In this document: positions 49,118 through 60,220 of the stretch, one piece after another | Layout: each line of letters opens with the position of its first letter | How positions within the stretch are numbered: position 1 is the first letter of the stretch | Source: Aliiglaciecola sp. 3_MG-2023 | GTDB lineage: Bacteria; Pseudomonadota; Gammaproteobacteria; Enterobacterales; Alteromonadaceae | Direction: 5' to 3' | DNA: 64,000 nt | Assembly: GCF_030548205.1 (NCBI RefSeq) | Contig: NZ_JAUORV010000003.1 | Coordinates: 248,001 to 312,000, forward strand | The notes under the pieces: model-generated | What the model saw: only the letters and a program-made list of their open reading frames with translations | What the model was told of the DNA's origin: nothing | The model's database searches: none | Translations under genes and position numbers: made by a program

Positions 49118-50398
49118 TTAGTCACTGATGCTAGCAAATCGCTCAAAGTAATCAGGAAACGTTTTTGCGGTGCAAGCTGGATCATTGATCACCACAGCAG
49201 TGTCACTTAATGCTACCAATGAAAAACACATGGCAACCCGGTGATCATTGTAAGTATCTATTTCCGCTTCTTGTAATTGTGTTGGAGGGGTAACTTCAAT
49301 AAAATCATGTCCCTCATTAACCGTAGCGCCTAATTTACGTAATTCAGTGGCCATAGCCGCGAGACGATCAGTCTCTTTTACACGCCAGTTATAAATATTC
49401 GTCATTTTGGTGGTACCAGTGGCGAACAAAGCAGTAGTGGCAATGGTCATTGCAGCATCTGGAATATGATTCATATCCATATCAATGGCTTTCAACGGTG
49501 CACCTGTCACTTCGATAAAGTCATCCCCCCAAGTCACTTTTGCGCCCATTGCCGATAATACATCCGCAAACTTGATATCACCCTGAATACTTTTCGCGCC
49601 TACCCCTGTAACTTTTACCGTACCGCCCTTAATCGCACCTGCAGCTAAAAAGTAAGACGCAGATGACGCATCCCCTTCAACTAAAAATGTGCCCGGGGAT
49701 TGATAGGTTTGATTACCGGTTATTTTAAAACTTTGGTAGTCGTTATTTTCAACTTTAACACCAAATTTGGCCATGGTGTCTAGTGTAATGTCAATATAAG
49801 GTTTTGAAACCAAGTCTCCGATAATTTCAATTTCGCTATCTTCAGAAAATAACGGTGCCGCCATAAGTACTGCAGTTAAAAACTGACTAGAAACACTACC
49901 GTCCACTTGAATTTTACCACCTGATAAAGCTTTACCTTTGATGTTGAGTGGCGGATAACCATCATTTTTTAAGTAGCGTACTTCAGCGCCAGCTTGAGAT
50001 AAGGCATCAACCAAAGCACCAATAGGACGTTCTTCCATACGCGGTTCGCCAGTGAGAATATATTCACCATTTGAGGCTGCTAATGCAGCGCACAGGGGGC
50101 GCATCGCTGTTCCGGCATTCCCTAAGAACATTTCGATCTTGCCGTTACTATTAAATACCCCATTGTTACCTTGCACAATACATTGGGTTTTGTCTTCGCT
50201 CAGTTGATAAGAAACCCCCAACAGACTCAATGCATCAAGCATGTGACGAATATCATCACTATCAAGTAAATTTGTCAGCGTGGTTTCGCCTTTTGCCAAA
50301 GCGGCTAATAGAAGTGCTCGATTAGATAAACTCTTTGAACCTGGTACATTTACCGTACCTTGTACTTTTGAAATAGGTTCAAGTCTTAGTTGTTGCAT
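49118..50398 (-). CDS. aroA: 3-phosphoshikimate 1-carboxyvinyltransferase (EPSP synthase)
   Basis: 426-residue shikimate-pathway enzyme. [18 protein letters not shown] binds shikimate-3-phosphate and [17 protein letters not shown] is the class I glyphosate-sensitive loop; [21 protein letters not shown] is also characteristic. It starts 3 bases after serC, the conserved serC-aroA operon. Confidence 0.97.
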   Translation of the reverse strand: MQQLRLEPISKVQGTVNVPGSKSLSNRALLLAALAKGETTLTNLLDSDDIRHMLDALSLLGVSYQLSEDKTQCIVQGNNGVFNSNGKIEMFLGNAGTAMRPLCAALAASNGEYILTGEPRMEERPIGALVDALSQAGAEVRYLKNDGYPPLNIKGKALSGGKIQVDGSVSSQFLTAVLMAAPLFSEDSEIEIIGDLVSKPYIDITLDTMAKFGVKVENNDYQSFKITGNQTYQSPGTFLVEGDASSASYFLAAGAIKGGTVKVTGVGAKSIQGDIKFADVLSAMGAKVTWGDDFIEVTGAPLKAIDMDMNHIPDAAMTIATTALFATGTTKMTNIYNWRVKETDRLAAMATELRKLGATVNEGHDFIEVTPPTQLQEAEIDTYNDHRVAMCFSLVALSDTAVVINDPACTAKTFPDYFERFASISD

Positions 50399-50401
50399 GT
50401 T

Positions 50402-51487
50402 TTATCCATTCCTTCTAGCAAAATCGTTCATAAAGTCGGTTAACGCTTTAACCCCTTCAATGGGCATAGCGTTATAAATACTGGCGCGCATGCCGCCAAC
50501 TATTCTGTGCCCCTTCAGTGCCTTCAAACCCGCAGCTTCCGACTCTTCTAGAAATAAAGCATCTAATTTCGTGTCTGCTAAATGAAAAGGAACATTCATC
50601 CGCGAACGATTTTGAATTGCAACGCGATTTGAGTAAAAATCGTTGATATCAATGGCGTGATATAACAAATCAGATTTTTCTTTATTGCGCTTTTCGATCT
50701 CGGCAACACCACCTAAGTCAAGCAACCATTCAAACACTAAACCGGCTAAATACCAGGCAAATGTTGGCGGTGTGTTGTACATGGAATCGTGTTTCGCGAT
50801 CAAACTATAATTTAGGATCGAAGGAGTCTCGATTCGTGCTTTGTCCAGCATGCTATTATGCACAATGACTACTGACAAACCCGACGGACCAATGTTCTTT
50901 TGTGCCCCACCGTAAATCACTGCGTAATCATTGATATCAATTTGTTTCGACAGAATATTTGAAGACATATCTGCTACTATAGGCACGCCTTGTGTATCGG
51001 GCACTTCATTTATTTCAATACCTTCCACAGTTTCATTAGGGCAATAATGGAAATATGCGGCTTTGTCGTTGAGTTTCCAAGAGCTTTGAGACTGAACTTG
51101 AGTAAGGCCATCGACTTCTTCGATGCCGCCGACAACATCTGCAGTTAAATAGTTGTTCCCTTCGTTCACAGCTCCTTTTGACCAAGAGCCCGTTACTAAG
51201 TGATCAGCATGATCTCCAACAGCTGATAGATTTAACGGCACAGCTGAAAATTGCCCTCTTCCACCGCCGTGGGTAAACAGTACTTGATAATCATCGGGAA
51301 CGGCTAATAGCTTTCGCAAATTATGAGTAGCACGCTCAGCAACCTCAATATACGCTTTGCTACGATGGCTCATTTCCATCACCGAGCACCCTTGACCTTG
51401 CCAATTGATAAACTCTTGTTGTGCTTTCAACATAACATCAGTCGGTAACATCGCCGGACCTGCACTGAAATTATAAGTAACTGCCAT
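50402..51487 (-). CDS. serC: Phosphoserine aminotransferase
   Basis: 361-residue class V PLP aminotransferase in serine and pyridoxal-phosphate synthesis. [14 protein letters not shown] is the usual N-terminus, [14 protein letters not shown] binds phosphate and [18 protein letters not shown] carries the PLP lysine. I use ATG 51487; the longer frame to 51529 runs into the gyrA terminator. It is the first gene of serC-aroA. Confidence 0.96.
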   Translation of the reverse strand: MAVTYNFSAGPAMLPTDVMLKAQQEFINWQGQGCSVMEMSHRSKAYIEVAERATHNLRKLLAVPDDYQVLFTHGGGRGQFSAVPLNLSAVGDHADHLVTGSWSKGAVNEGNNYLTADVVGGIEEVDGLTQVQSQSSWKLNDKAAYFHYCPNETVEGIEINEVPDTQGVPIVADMSSNILSKQIDINDYAVIYGGAQKNIGPSGLSVVIVHNSMLDKARIETPSILNYSLIAKHDSMYNTPPTFAWYLAGLVFEWLLDLGGVAEIEKRNKEKSDLLYHAIDINDFYSNRVAIQNRSRMNVPFHLADTKLDALFLEESEAAGLKALKGHRIVGGMRASIYNAMPIEGVKALTDFMNDFARRNG

Positions 51488-51510
51488 AATTTGATTTTCT
51501 CCCGAAAAAA

Positions 51511-51534
51511 AACGAGCGGAATAAGCCACTCGTT
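51511..51534 (-). terminator. Intrinsic terminator after gyrA
   Basis: AACGAGCGG and CCACTCGTT pair with one wobble around a six-base loop; on the minus strand eight T follow. It separates gyrA from serC. Confidence 0.82.
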
Positions 51535-51565
51535 TTAAGTATGATTAAAAACTAGCGTTTATGAT

Positions 51566-54256
51566 TTATTCAGTAGGATCAGAGTCTACTTCGTCAGCGC
51601 TATCGTCCGCCACTTCAGCTTGTTCCGCTGCAACGACGTCTTCACCTTCTAGTAGTTCTAAATCTTCTGCTTCAATCTCTTCAATTTTTTGTAAACCCAC
51701 AACATGCTCGTCTGCACCTGTGCGGATAAGTCTAACACCTTGGGTATTTCGACCTACTGTGGAGACTTCATCTACTCGTGTTCTAACCAATGTACCTTGG
51801 TCACTGATCAACATAATCTCTTGACCTTCGAACACTTGTACTGCACCCACTACTGCACCATTACGTTCAGAGACCTTGATTGAAACAACACCTTGTGTTG
51901 CTCGGCTCTTCGCTGGATAGTCTGCAATTGGAGTACGTTTACCGAAACCATTCTCGGTAGCGGTTAACACAGCTCCATCACCTTTAGGAACAATAAGTGA
52001 CACCACTTTTTGACCGTCTTGTAAACGAATACCGCGAACACCAGTAGCGGTTCTACCCATAGGGCGTAATGCTAAAAGCTCTTCACCGGTTTCAGGATCA
52101 AGCTTCACTGCGCCGGTTTCAGAATCTCGTTGTTTTTCGTTAAAGCGAACCACTTTACCGGCATCCGAGAACAACATAATGTCGCTTTCACCGTCGGTAA
52201 TATCAACACCAATTAATTCATCACCTTCGTTTAAGTTCACCGCAATAATACCGTTTGAACGAGGACGTGAGTATTGTGAAAGTGCGGTCTTTTTAACCGT
52301 CCCGTTAGCTGTGGCCATCAATACATATTTACCTTCTTCAAATTCTTGAATAGGTAATATAGCGGTAATACGTTCGCCTTCCTCTAAAGGAAGAATGTTC
52401 ACGATAGGACGTCCACGGGCGTTACGACTAGCAAAAGGTAATTGATACACTTTCAACCAGTATAAACGGCCACGAGTTGAGAAACACAATATGTGATCGT
52501 GGGTATTGGCAACCAATAACTTTTCAATGAAGTCTTCATTCTTCATCTTAGTCGCAGATTTACCTTTACCACCGCGACGCTGGGCTTCGTAGTCAGAAAG
52601 TTTCTGATATTTCACGTAGCCTTCACGAGACAATGTCACTACAACATCTTCTCGCTCAATAAGATCTTCCATGTCGATGTCATGAGTTGCTGCTGTGATT
52701 TCTGTACGTCTTTCGTCACCGTATTCATCACGTATTTGTTCAAGCTCTTCCCTAATCACTTCCATCAAACGTTCAGAGCTAGATAGTATCAGCAATAATT
52801 CAGCAATAACGTCGAGTAGCTCTTTGTATTCAGCTAAGATTTTATCGTGTTCTAAACCAGTCAGTTTGTGTAAGCGCAGGTCTAGAATCGCTTGGGCTTG
52901 CTGTTCGGTTAAGAAATATTCGCCTTCTGATATACCGTACTGTGGTTCTAGCCAATCAGGACGAGCCGCATCATCACCCGCACGTGCTAGCATTTCAGCA
53001 ACATCACCTAACGCCCAGCCGCGAGCCACAAGAGAAGCCTTAGCATCACTTGGACTTTCTGATGCTTTAATTAACTCGATAATTTCATCGATGTTAACTA
53101 GTGCAATCGCTAAACCTTCAAGGATATGGGCACGGTCGCGAGCTTTCTTCAGTTCATAAACTGTACGACGGGTAACCACTTCTCTGCGATGCAGTACAAA
53201 GGCTTCTAAAATATCTTTGAGGTTAAATACCCGAGGTTGGTTGTTGTCGAGGGCAACCATGTTGATACCAAACACGGTTTGTAATTGTGTTTGGGCATAC
53301 AAGTGATTAAGTAGCACTTCTGCTGACTCGTTGCGTTTCACTTCAACAACAATACGCATTCCATCTTTATCAGACTCATCGCGAAGTGCTGAAACACCTT
53401 CAATTTTCTTCTCTTTAACCAGTTCAGCAATTTTTTCAATCAATCTTGCTTTGTTAACCTGGTAAGGGATCTCGTGCACAATAATGGTTTCTTTACCACT
53501 ATCTTCAGTTTCAATTTCAGCCCGGGCACGCATGTAAATTTTACCGCGGCCAGTGCGGTAGGCATCGTCAATTCCTTTACGACCACTAATTAATGCAGCG
53601 GTGGGAAAATCAGGTCCCGGAATATGTTGCATGATCTCTTCGATAGTCATATCTGGATTATCGATCAGTGCAATACAGCCGTTTACCACTTCAGTTAGGT
53701 TATGAGGTGGAATATTGGTTGCCATGCCTACGGCAATCCCTGAGGAACCATTCACTAATAAATTAGGAACACGTGTGGGAAGTACATCAGGAATATGTTC
53801 CGTACCGTCATAGTTAGGTACAAAATCAACGGTTTCTTTTTCTAGATCCGCTAGAAGTTCATGGGCTATTTTAGCCATACGAACTTCGGTATAACGCATT
53901 GCAGCTGCTGAGTCTCCATCAACTGAACCAAAGTTACCTTGGCCGTCAACGAGCATATATCGCAAAGAAAATGGCTGCGCCATACGAACAATGGTGTCGT
54001 AAACCGCAGTATCGCCGTGGGGGTGATACTTACCAATTACGTCACCGACTACACGAGCAGATTTCTTGTATGGTTTATTATAATCGTTTTTTAACTCATT
54101 CATGGCGAACAATACGCGGCGGTGAACAGGTTTTAACCCATCACGCACATCCGGTAGTGCACGTCCAACAATGACACTCATTGCATAATCGAGGTAAGAG
54201 TTTTTAAGTTCTTCCTCTATATTAATGGGGAGAATTTCGTTGGCATTGTCTGTCAT
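51566..54256 (-). CDS. gyrA: DNA gyrase subunit A
   Basis: 896-residue type II topoisomerase subunit. The catalytic Tyr122 is in [10 protein letters not shown]; the quinolone region reads [11 protein letters not shown] with Thr83 and Asp87, a natural Thr variant of the E. coli Ser83. The C-terminal beta-pinwheel has the GyrA box QRRGGKGK and ends in an acidic tail. It is divergent from ubiG, as in E. coli. Confidence 0.98.
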   Translation of the reverse strand: MTDNANEILPINIEEELKNSYLDYAMSVIVGRALPDVRDGLKPVHRRVLFAMNELKNDYNKPYKKSARVVGDVIGKYHPHGDTAVYDTIVRMAQPFSLRYMLVDGQGNFGSVDGDSAAAMRYTEVRMAKIAHELLADLEKETVDFVPNYDGTEHIPDVLPTRVPNLLVNGSSGIAVGMATNIPPHNLTEVVNGCIALIDNPDMTIEEIMQHIPGPDFPTAALISGRKGIDDAYRTGRGKIYMRARAEIETEDSGKETIIVHEIPYQVNKARLIEKIAELVKEKKIEGVSALRDESDKDGMRIVVEVKRNESAEVLLNHLYAQTQLQTVFGINMVALDNNQPRVFNLKDILEAFVLHRREVVTRRTVYELKKARDRAHILEGLAIALVNIDEIIELIKASESPSDAKASLVARGWALGDVAEMLARAGDDAARPDWLEPQYGISEGEYFLTEQQAQAILDLRLHKLTGLEHDKILAEYKELLDVIAELLLILSSSERLMEVIREELEQIRDEYGDERRTEITAATHDIDMEDLIEREDVVVTLSREGYVKYQKLSDYEAQRRGGKGKSATKMKNEDFIEKLLVANTHDHILCFSTRGRLYWLKVYQLPFASRNARGRPIVNILPLEEGERITAILPIQEFEEGKYVLMATANGTVKKTALSQYSRPRSNGIIAVNLNEGDELIGVDITDGESDIMLFSDAGKVVRFNEKQRDSETGAVKLDPETGEELLALRPMGRTATGVRGIRLQDGQKVVSLIVPKGDGAVLTATENGFGKRTPIADYPAKSRATQGVVSIKVSERNGAVVGAVQVFEGQEIMLISDQGTLVRTRVDEVSTVGRNTQGVRLIRTGADEHVVGLQKIEEIEAEDLELLEGEDVVAAEQAEVADDSADEVDSDPTE

Positions 54257-54517
54257 ATACAGCCTTGTCCCTAAATTATTATCTGAATCTACTGATGAAA
54301 CTGGTCAAGTCAGTTTAAAAAGTTCGACTTCACTTTTAGTTATAGTGGGTTCTAAATCGACTGTGGATTCTACCACCGAGAAAACAAAATAAATAGCCGT
54401 CATTCGCTTATATAGTGTGCAATCAGACAATTTTTTAGCATATCTTCGGGTATAAAGGTCTGGTTATCTAAATTAATGCCAGCTTATAATAGCAATAAGA
54501 TAAAAAAGGAGTGCACA

Positions 54518-55231
54518 ATGACCGAGCAAAACGTAGATGCTGCAGAAATAGATAAATTTTCAGCGTTAGCGTCTAGGTGGTGGGATTTGCAAGGAGAATT
54601 TAAACCCTTGCACGAAATCAATCCTCTTCGAGGAGACTATATTCAACAACGCACCAATGGTGTTTTTGATAAAAACATAATTGATGTTGGATGTGGTGGC
54701 GGTATCTTATCTGAATATTTAGCCAAACAAGGGGCCCAGGTCACTGGCATTGATATGGCTTCTGAATCCTTAGAAGTGGCTCGTCTTCATGGTCTAGAAT
54801 CCGGCGTAAAGGTGACCTATCAACAAATAACCGCAGAGCAAATGGCTGCCCAACATAGCAATAAGTTTGACATTGTAACTTGCCTCGAGATGCTTGAGCA
54901 TGTGCCAGATCCTGCTTCCATAGTGCGAGCTTGCGCGGCACTAGTTAAACCCGGTGGCCACGTATTTTTCTCTACTTTAAATCGAAATCTAAAATCCTAT
55001 TTAATGGCCATTGTTGGCGCTGAAAAAATTCTAAACCTAGTGCCCAAAGGCACTCATGATTACGAAAAATTTATACAGCCTTCTGAGCTATTAGCCTGGG
55101 TTGATAAAACGGATCTTATCACCCAGCATATGACTGGCCTGCATATGAACCCTTTTTCGAAACAATTTTACCTTTCTGAACAAAATGTCGATGTCAATTA
55201 CATTGTCCATTGTCAAAAACCTGAAGGATAA
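54518..55231 (+). CDS. ubiG: Ubiquinone biosynthesis O-methyltransferase
   Basis: 237-residue SAM-dependent methyltransferase doing both O-methylations of ubiquinone. The SAM site is [45 protein letters not shown] and [14 protein letters not shown] are UbiG signatures. ATG 54518 follows AAGGAG; a start at 54476 would add 14 unlikely residues. The HAD phosphatase gene follows after 8 bases. Confidence 0.96.
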   Translation: MTEQNVDAAEIDKFSALASRWWDLQGEFKPLHEINPLRGDYIQQRTNGVFDKNIIDVGCGGGILSEYLAKQGAQVTGIDMASESLEVARLHGLESGVKVTYQQITAEQMAAQHSNKFDIVTCLEMLEHVPDPASIVRACAALVKPGGHVFFSTLNRNLKSYLMAIVGAEKILNLVPKGTHDYEKFIQPSELLAWVDKTDLITQHMTGLHMNPFSKQFYLSEQNVDVNYIVHCQKPEG

Positions 55232-55239
55232 ACAAGGCC

Positions 55240-55920
55240 ATGGCAAAAGGTTTTTTAAATGATCAATACGCTGCTATTTTATTTGATTTAGACGGCACTT
55301 TATTAGATACAGCAGCGGATTTAGGCAATGCCCTAAATCACGTATTGCGTCACTATGACCGGCCAACTTGTAGTTACGATGCATATCGATGTGTCGCCTC
55401 AGATGGCGCCCTAGGTTTATTAAAGTTAGGGTTTGGTGATGACTATGCAAACCTTTCTGAAACGGAATTACAAACATGTCGACAAATGTTACTCGACCAT
55501 TATGAACAAAATGTTTGTGTCGATACCACTTGTTTTGATGGCGTGATGGAGACCCTGGAATGGTTCAATCAAAATGCTATCCCTTGGGGAATAGTCACCA
55601 ACAAACCAGGCTTTTTAACGACCCAACTGCTAACCCACTTCCCGATAATGCAAACTAGCGCAGTGGTAATCAGTGGAGATACCTATATCAAACGTAAACC
55701 CCATCCTATGCCGTTGTTAGAGGCTGCGCGAATTTTGTCCATCGCACCTGACAAAGTCCTCTATGTTGGCGATGCCAAAAGAGATATCGAAGCCGCTCAA
55801 AACGCTTATATGGGAAGCGTTGCCGCCCTCTATGGTTACATCAAAGATCCACTCGAGGTGAGAGACTGGAAAGCGGATTACGTTGTCAGTCAGTTCTCTG
55901 AGTTGCTTGATATTGGCTAG
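55240..55920 (+). CDS. HAD-superfamily phosphatase, MupP/Gph-like
   Basis: 226-residue HAD subfamily IA hydrolase. The nucleophile motif is ILFDLDGTLLD (Asp16, Asp18); WGIVTNKPG is motif II and YVGDAKRDIEAAQNA motif IV, with RKPHP as the lysine motif. It would usually be called phosphoglycolate phosphatase, but the position next to ubiG and the end ALYGYI...W-AD-VV resemble MupP, the N-acetylmuramate-6-phosphate phosphatase of cell-wall recycling in Pseudomonas. The choice between the two is uncertain. Confidence 0.8.
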   Translation: MAKGFLNDQYAAILFDLDGTLLDTAADLGNALNHVLRHYDRPTCSYDAYRCVASDGALGLLKLGFGDDYANLSETELQTCRQMLLDHYEQNVCVDTTCFDGVMETLEWFNQNAIPWGIVTNKPGFLTTQLLTHFPIMQTSAVVISGDTYIKRKPHPMPLLEAARILSIAPDKVLYVGDAKRDIEAAQNAYMGSVAALYGYIKDPLEVRDWKADYVVSQFSELLDIG

Positions 55921-55984
55921 TTAATAGATTCATCGTATTTATGCACTTTTGTTTTATCATAAATAAAGATGAGTGCCCATAAAA

Positions 55985-56000
55985 ATACCAGATATAGTGA
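55985..56000. promoter_or_regulatory. NrdR box 1
   Basis: ATACCAGATATAGTGA matches the NrdR consensus acaCwAtATaTwGtgt at 12 of 16 positions. It begins 31 bases before box 2, three helical turns, as in known NrdR site pairs. Confidence 0.72.
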
Positions 56001-56015
56001 TTGTTAAGATTTTTA

Positions 56016-56031
56016 ACACTATATATCGTGA
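56016..56031. promoter_or_regulatory. NrdR box 2
   Basis: ACACTATATATCGTGA matches the NrdR consensus at 14 of 16 positions and lies about 390 bases before nrdA. Confidence 0.8.
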
Positions 56032-56422
56032 TATTCTAAAAACAGACCTGATCCTTTAAAAATAATTTAACTTTAAAATTTAATCGAAAATATGCTTGCA
56101 ATCGGCTTAACTGCGTCGTGAATACCCCTTCTAAGTTAGTCGATACTAACCTACCATTTGGTTAAGTTTTTTTGGCGATAAAACCACCAGATATTGGGTT
56201 GCAAACGAGGGCAAACACCTCTATCTTGTGCTAGTCACATTTTTTCTAACTACTCAAAAAATAACCGGAAGTAAACGCTGAGAAACGCGACCTTTTTACG
56301 TCCTTAAGTGTGCACAAAGTTTAAAACGATACTTTTAAAAATTAATTTAAAAATACAATGTACTCGATAATTTTAGTTATCAGGGTATGTAACGCTAATT
56401 ATTTAAACGGCAAATTAAATAC

Positions 56423-58744
56423 ATGAATAACTCTCTATATGTCACGAAACGCGATGGTGAACGTGAAGTCTTAAATTTGGACAAAATTCACAAAGTCATA
56501 ACTTGGGCGGCCAAAGGCTTAAAAAATGTTTCTGTTTCTCAAGTTGAAATTAAAGCTCATATTCAGTTTTACGACGGTATCAAAACCGAAGATATTCATG
56601 AGACCTTAATTAAATCTGCGGCTGATTTAATTTCCACGGAAACACCCGATTATCAATACCTTGCTGCTCGTTTAGCGGTATTCCATTTACGTAAGAAAGC
56701 GTACGGTCAATTTGAACCTCCCGCGTTAGTTACCCATGTTAAAAGCATGGTTGCAAAGGGCAAGTATGATCAGCACATATTAGAAGACTATTCAGAGCAA
56801 GAGCTCAATGAGCTAGACGAATACATGGATCATTGGCGAGACATGAACTTCAGTTATGCTGCAGTGAAGCAACTGGAGGGTAAATATCTAGTACAAAATC
56901 GAGTGACCGGTGAAATCTACGAAAGTGCTCAGTTTTTGTATATTCTAGTCGCTGCATGTTTGTTTGCTAACTATCCAAAAGAGACACGTTTAGACTATGT
57001 AAAACGTTTTTATGACGCTGCGTCTTTATTTAAAATATCCTTACCAACGCCAATTATGTCTGGGGTCAGAACCCCTACCCGTCAATTTAGCTCTTGTGTC
57101 TTAATTGAAGCAGGTGACAGCTTAGATTCGATTAATGCCACTGCAAGTGCCATCGTTAAATACGTGAGTCAACGAGCAGGTATTGGTGTGAATGCAGGCC
57201 GAATTCGTGCCCTAGGTAGTGAAATTCGCGGCGGTGAGGCCTACCATACGGGTTGTATTCCATTTTATAAATACTTCCAAACTGCGGTGAAAAGTTGTTC
57301 ACAGGGTGGTGTCAGAGGCGGTGCAGCAACCTTATTCTACCCAGCATGGCATTTAGAAGTTGAATCCTTACTAGTACTTAAAAATAACCGTGGTGTGGAA
57401 GAAAACCGAGTTCGTCACCTCGATTATGGTGTGCAGTTTAATAAACTCATGTACACCCGAATGATCAAAGATCAATACATTACCTTGTTTAGTCCTTCTG
57501 ATGTGCCAGGACTATATGATGCTTTCTTTGCCGATCAAGATGAGTTTGAAGCTTTGTATGTGAAATACGAACAAGATGATTCAATTCGTAAAAAGAAAAT
57601 CAAAGCGGTTGAGCTATTCAGTTTGTTTATGCAAGAACGTGCAAGTACAGGTCGTATTTATCTACAAAACGTAGACCACTGTAATACTCACAGTCCTTTC
57701 GACCCTAAAGTTGCGCCTGTTAGACAAAGTAATCTATGTTTAGAAATAGCCCTTCCCACTAAACCATTGCAGCACATTAACGATGAAAATGGCGAAATTG
57801 CTCTGTGTACCTTATCGGCATTTAACTTAGGGGCAATTGAAAGCCTTGATGAATTCGAAGAGATGGCAGACTTAGCAGTACGCGCACTAGATAGCCTGTT
57901 AGATTATCAAGACTATCCTGTTCCTGCTGCATACCGCGCTTCCATCGATAGAAGAACCTTAGGTATAGGCGTGATTAATTTCGCTTATTATTTAGCGAAA
58001 AATGGTAAGAAGTACTCCGACGGCAGTGGTAATGCCCTCATTCACAGAACTTTTGAGGCCATGCAATACTACCTACTCAAGGCGTCAAATAATTTGGCGA
58101 AAGAAAAGGGAGCTTGTCCTAAATTTAACGAAACAACCTATTCACAAGGTATCTTACCCATTGATACTTATAAAAAGGATCTCGATAAAATATGCGATGA
58201 GCCTCTGCACTACGATTGGGAAACCTTGCGTAAAGAAATTGTGGAACACGGATTACGCAACAGTACGCTGTCTGCATTGATGCCGTCAGAAACCTCGTCG
58301 CAGATATCCAATGCAACGAACGGTATTGAGCCACCTCGAGGTCATATTAGTATTAAGTCTTCAAAAGATGGCGTATTGAAACAAGTCGTACCTGAGTACG
58401 AAAGATTGAAAGAGCAATATGAATTGCTGTGGGACATCAACTCCAATGATGGTTACTTACAGTTATGTGCCATTATGCAAAAATTTATCGATCAAACAAT
58501 TTCTGCAAATACCAGCTACGATCCGGGTAAATATGAAGGTGGAAAAGTGCCCATGAAATTGTTGTTAAAAGACCTATTAACCACATACAAATTGGGCATT
58601 AAAACCTTGTATTACCACAACACGCGAGATGGTGCTTCAGACACCTCTCAACTTGAATTGAAGAAGGAAGTTGCGACGCCATTGGCCCAAGAAGTTGTCA
58701 TTGAAGAAGATGACGATTGTGCCGGTGGTGCATGTAAAATATAG
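56423..58744 (+). CDS. nrdA: Ribonucleotide reductase class Ia, alpha subunit
   Basis: 773-residue R1 subunit. The N-terminal ATP-cone (about residues 5-95, VTKRDGEREVLNLDKIHKVI) gives allosteric overall control; the barrel has FSSCVLIEAGDSLDSI and NLCLEIALPT; the C-terminal CAGGACKI cysteines relay electrons to the active site. It reduces ribonucleoside diphosphates for DNA synthesis. It precedes nrdB by 69 bases and lies downstream of paired NrdR boxes. Confidence 0.97.
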   Translation: MNNSLYVTKRDGEREVLNLDKIHKVITWAAKGLKNVSVSQVEIKAHIQFYDGIKTEDIHETLIKSAADLISTETPDYQYLAARLAVFHLRKKAYGQFEPPALVTHVKSMVAKGKYDQHILEDYSEQELNELDEYMDHWRDMNFSYAAVKQLEGKYLVQNRVTGEIYESAQFLYILVAACLFANYPKETRLDYVKRFYDAASLFKISLPTPIMSGVRTPTRQFSSCVLIEAGDSLDSINATASAIVKYVSQRAGIGVNAGRIRALGSEIRGGEAYHTGCIPFYKYFQTAVKSCSQGGVRGGAATLFYPAWHLEVESLLVLKNNRGVEENRVRHLDYGVQFNKLMYTRMIKDQYITLFSPSDVPGLYDAFFADQDEFEALYVKYEQDDSIRKKKIKAVELFSLFMQERASTGRIYLQNVDHCNTHSPFDPKVAPVRQSNLCLEIALPTKPLQHINDENGEIALCTLSAFNLGAIESLDEFEEMADLAVRALDSLLDYQDYPVPAAYRASIDRRTLGIGVINFAYYLAKNGKKYSDGSGNALIHRTFEAMQYYLLKASNNLAKEKGACPKFNETTYSQGILPIDTYKKDLDKICDEPLHYDWETLRKEIVEHGLRNSTLSALMPSETSSQISNATNGIEPPRGHISIKSSKDGVLKQVVPEYERLKEQYELLWDINSNDGYLQLCAIMQKFIDQTISANTSYDPGKYEGGKVPMKLLLKDLLTTYKLGIKTLYYHNTRDGASDTSQLELKKEVATPLAQEVVIEEDDDCAGGACKI

Positions 58745-58759
58745 GCAAAAAACAAGTTT

Positions 58760-58781
58760 GGTGGCGTAAAAATACGCCACC
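58760..58781 (+). other. Stem-loop in the nrdA-nrdB spacer
   Basis: GGTGGCGTA and TACGCCACC form a perfect 9-base stem around AAAA in the 69-base nrdA-nrdB spacer. No T-run follows, so it is more likely an RNA-processing or stability element than a full terminator. Confidence 0.7.
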
Positions 58782-58813
58782 TGGTGTTAAACCTCACAGA
58801 GTACTGACGGTAA

Positions 58814-59944
58814 ATGAAATACACTACTTTTAATCAAAAACCTACAAATCCTTTATTGGAACCCATGTTTTTCGGCAATCCAGTGAATGTTGCTCGCTAC
58901 GACCAGCAAAAACACAGTATTTTTGAAAAGTTAATTGAAAAACAAATCAGTTTTTTCTGGCGTCCAGAAGAGGTAGATGTCAGTAAGGACCGCGTTGACT
59001 TTCAGTCTTTGAGTGACTCTGAAAAGCATATTTTTATTTCTAATTTAAAATATCAAACTTTGCTAGATTCAGTGCAGGGAAGAAGCCCAAATATTGCATT
59101 TCTACCGATTATTTCATTACCTGAGTTAGAAACATGGACAGAAACATGGTCATTTTTCGAAACCATACACTCTCGCTCTTACACCCATATTTTACGCAAC
59201 CTATTTACCGATCCGAGTGCGATCTTTGATGATATTGTGGTTAACGAACAAATCAAACAACGTGCTGGCGATATTTCTAAATACTACGACGATTTGATTT
59301 TTTATACCCAGCTGTGGCAAACCCAAGGCGAAGGCGTTCACACAGTTGAAGGTGTCGCTTACACCATCACCATGCGTGAGTTAAAGAAGAAGTTGTATTT
59401 ATGCATGAACTCGGTTAATGCCTTGGAAGCCATTCGTTTCTACGTTTCCTTCGCCTGTACTTTCGCATTTGCAGAGCGTGAGTTAATGGAAGGTAACTCA
59501 AAGATAATCCGTCTTATTGCTCGCGATGAAAATCTCCACCTCACCTCGACTCAACACATTATCAACCTTTGGCAAAAAGGCAAAGATGATCCAGAAATGG
59601 CTGAGATCGCAGAAGAGTGTAAAGACCAAGCAAAAGAAATATTTATGCAAGCGGTAGAACAAGAAAAACAATGGGCTGGATATTTATTTGCACAGGGCTC
59701 AATGATTGGATTGAACGAAGAGATACTCTGCCAGTATGTGGAATATATTGCGAACCATCGCATGTCCGCCATTGGCATGGGCCAACCTTTTGATATCACC
59801 AGCAATCCTTTGCCTTGGATGAATAATTACCTCAATTCTGACAATGTACAAGTTGCACCACAAGAATCTGAAATAAGCTCTTACTTAGTGGGTCAAATTG
59901 ACGCCGAAGTAAACGCTGGTGACTTTGACGATTTCGATCTTTAA
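58814..59944 (+). CDS. nrdB: Ribonucleotide reductase class Ia, beta subunit
   Basis: 376-residue diiron radical protein. The radical tyrosine is Tyr123 in [12 protein letters not shown] with the iron ligand His119 beside it; ETWSFFET and [12 protein letters not shown] hold further ligands. [14 protein letters not shown] is the usual N-terminal stretch. The stop codon shares one base with the ferredoxin gene that maintains its cofactor. Confidence 0.97.
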   Translation: MKYTTFNQKPTNPLLEPMFFGNPVNVARYDQQKHSIFEKLIEKQISFFWRPEEVDVSKDRVDFQSLSDSEKHIFISNLKYQTLLDSVQGRSPNIAFLPIISLPELETWTETWSFFETIHSRSYTHILRNLFTDPSAIFDDIVVNEQIKQRAGDISKYYDDLIFYTQLWQTQGEGVHTVEGVAYTITMRELKKKLYLCMNSVNALEAIRFYVSFACTFAFAERELMEGNSKIIRLIARDENLHLTSTQHIINLWQKGKDDPEMAEIAEECKDQAKEIFMQAVEQEKQWAGYLFAQGSMIGLNEEILCQYVEYIANHRMSAIGMGQPFDITSNPLPWMNNYLNSDNVQVAPQESEISSYLVGQIDAEVNAGDFDDFDL

Positions 59945-60213
59945 TGTCCGAAAAGAAATCAACGGTGATCATTGTTGATGGTGATCACCCTCCTATCCTT
60001 ACCGACCATTCAGACACTATTTTAGAAAGCTTGGAAAAGCAAAATATCGAGGTTCACTATCATTGTCGTGAAGGGTTTTGTGGAGCTTGCAGAAGTAAAC
60101 TTATCAGTGGCGAAGTCGACTACAAAACCGACCCCCTCGCCTATATTGATGATGACGAATTCCTCCCCTGTTGCTGTATAGCCCTCGGTGATATCAAAAT
60201 AAAATTGGTCTAG
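59944..60213 (+). CDS. yfaE: 2Fe-2S ferredoxin YfaE-like, NrdB cofactor maintenance
   Basis: 89-residue plant-type ferredoxin with ligands Cys41, Cys46, Cys49 (CREGFCGACRSK) and one of the Cys76-78 triplet. YfaE reduces the NrdB diiron site for radical regeneration in E. coli, and the gene order nrdA-nrdB-yfaE is conserved here with a one-base overlap. The start ATG overlaps the nrdB stop. Confidence 0.92.
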   Translation: MSEKKSTVIIVDGDHPPILTDHSDTILESLEKQNIEVHYHCREGFCGACRSKLISGEVDYKTDPLAYIDDDEFLPCCCIALGDIKIKLV

Positions 60214-60220
60214 TCACAAT

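Larger units (their letters stand above)
55921..56422. other. 502-base regulatory spacer upstream of nrdA
   Basis: No gene seen. It contains the paired NrdR boxes and then about 390 bases of leader before nrdA, AT-rich in its last 100 bases. I could not assign a known riboswitch or DnaA boxes. Confidence 0.6.

Noticed and set aside
53980-54020. GyrA Thr83 as a quinolone-resistance mutation
   Set aside because: Thr at this position is the natural residue in other gammaproteobacteria such as Pseudomonas, and Asp87 is intact.
56032-56422. Cobalamin riboswitch or DnaA boxes in the nrdA leader
   Set aside because: No B12-box-like stretch and no TTATCCACA-type site was found on reading both strands.
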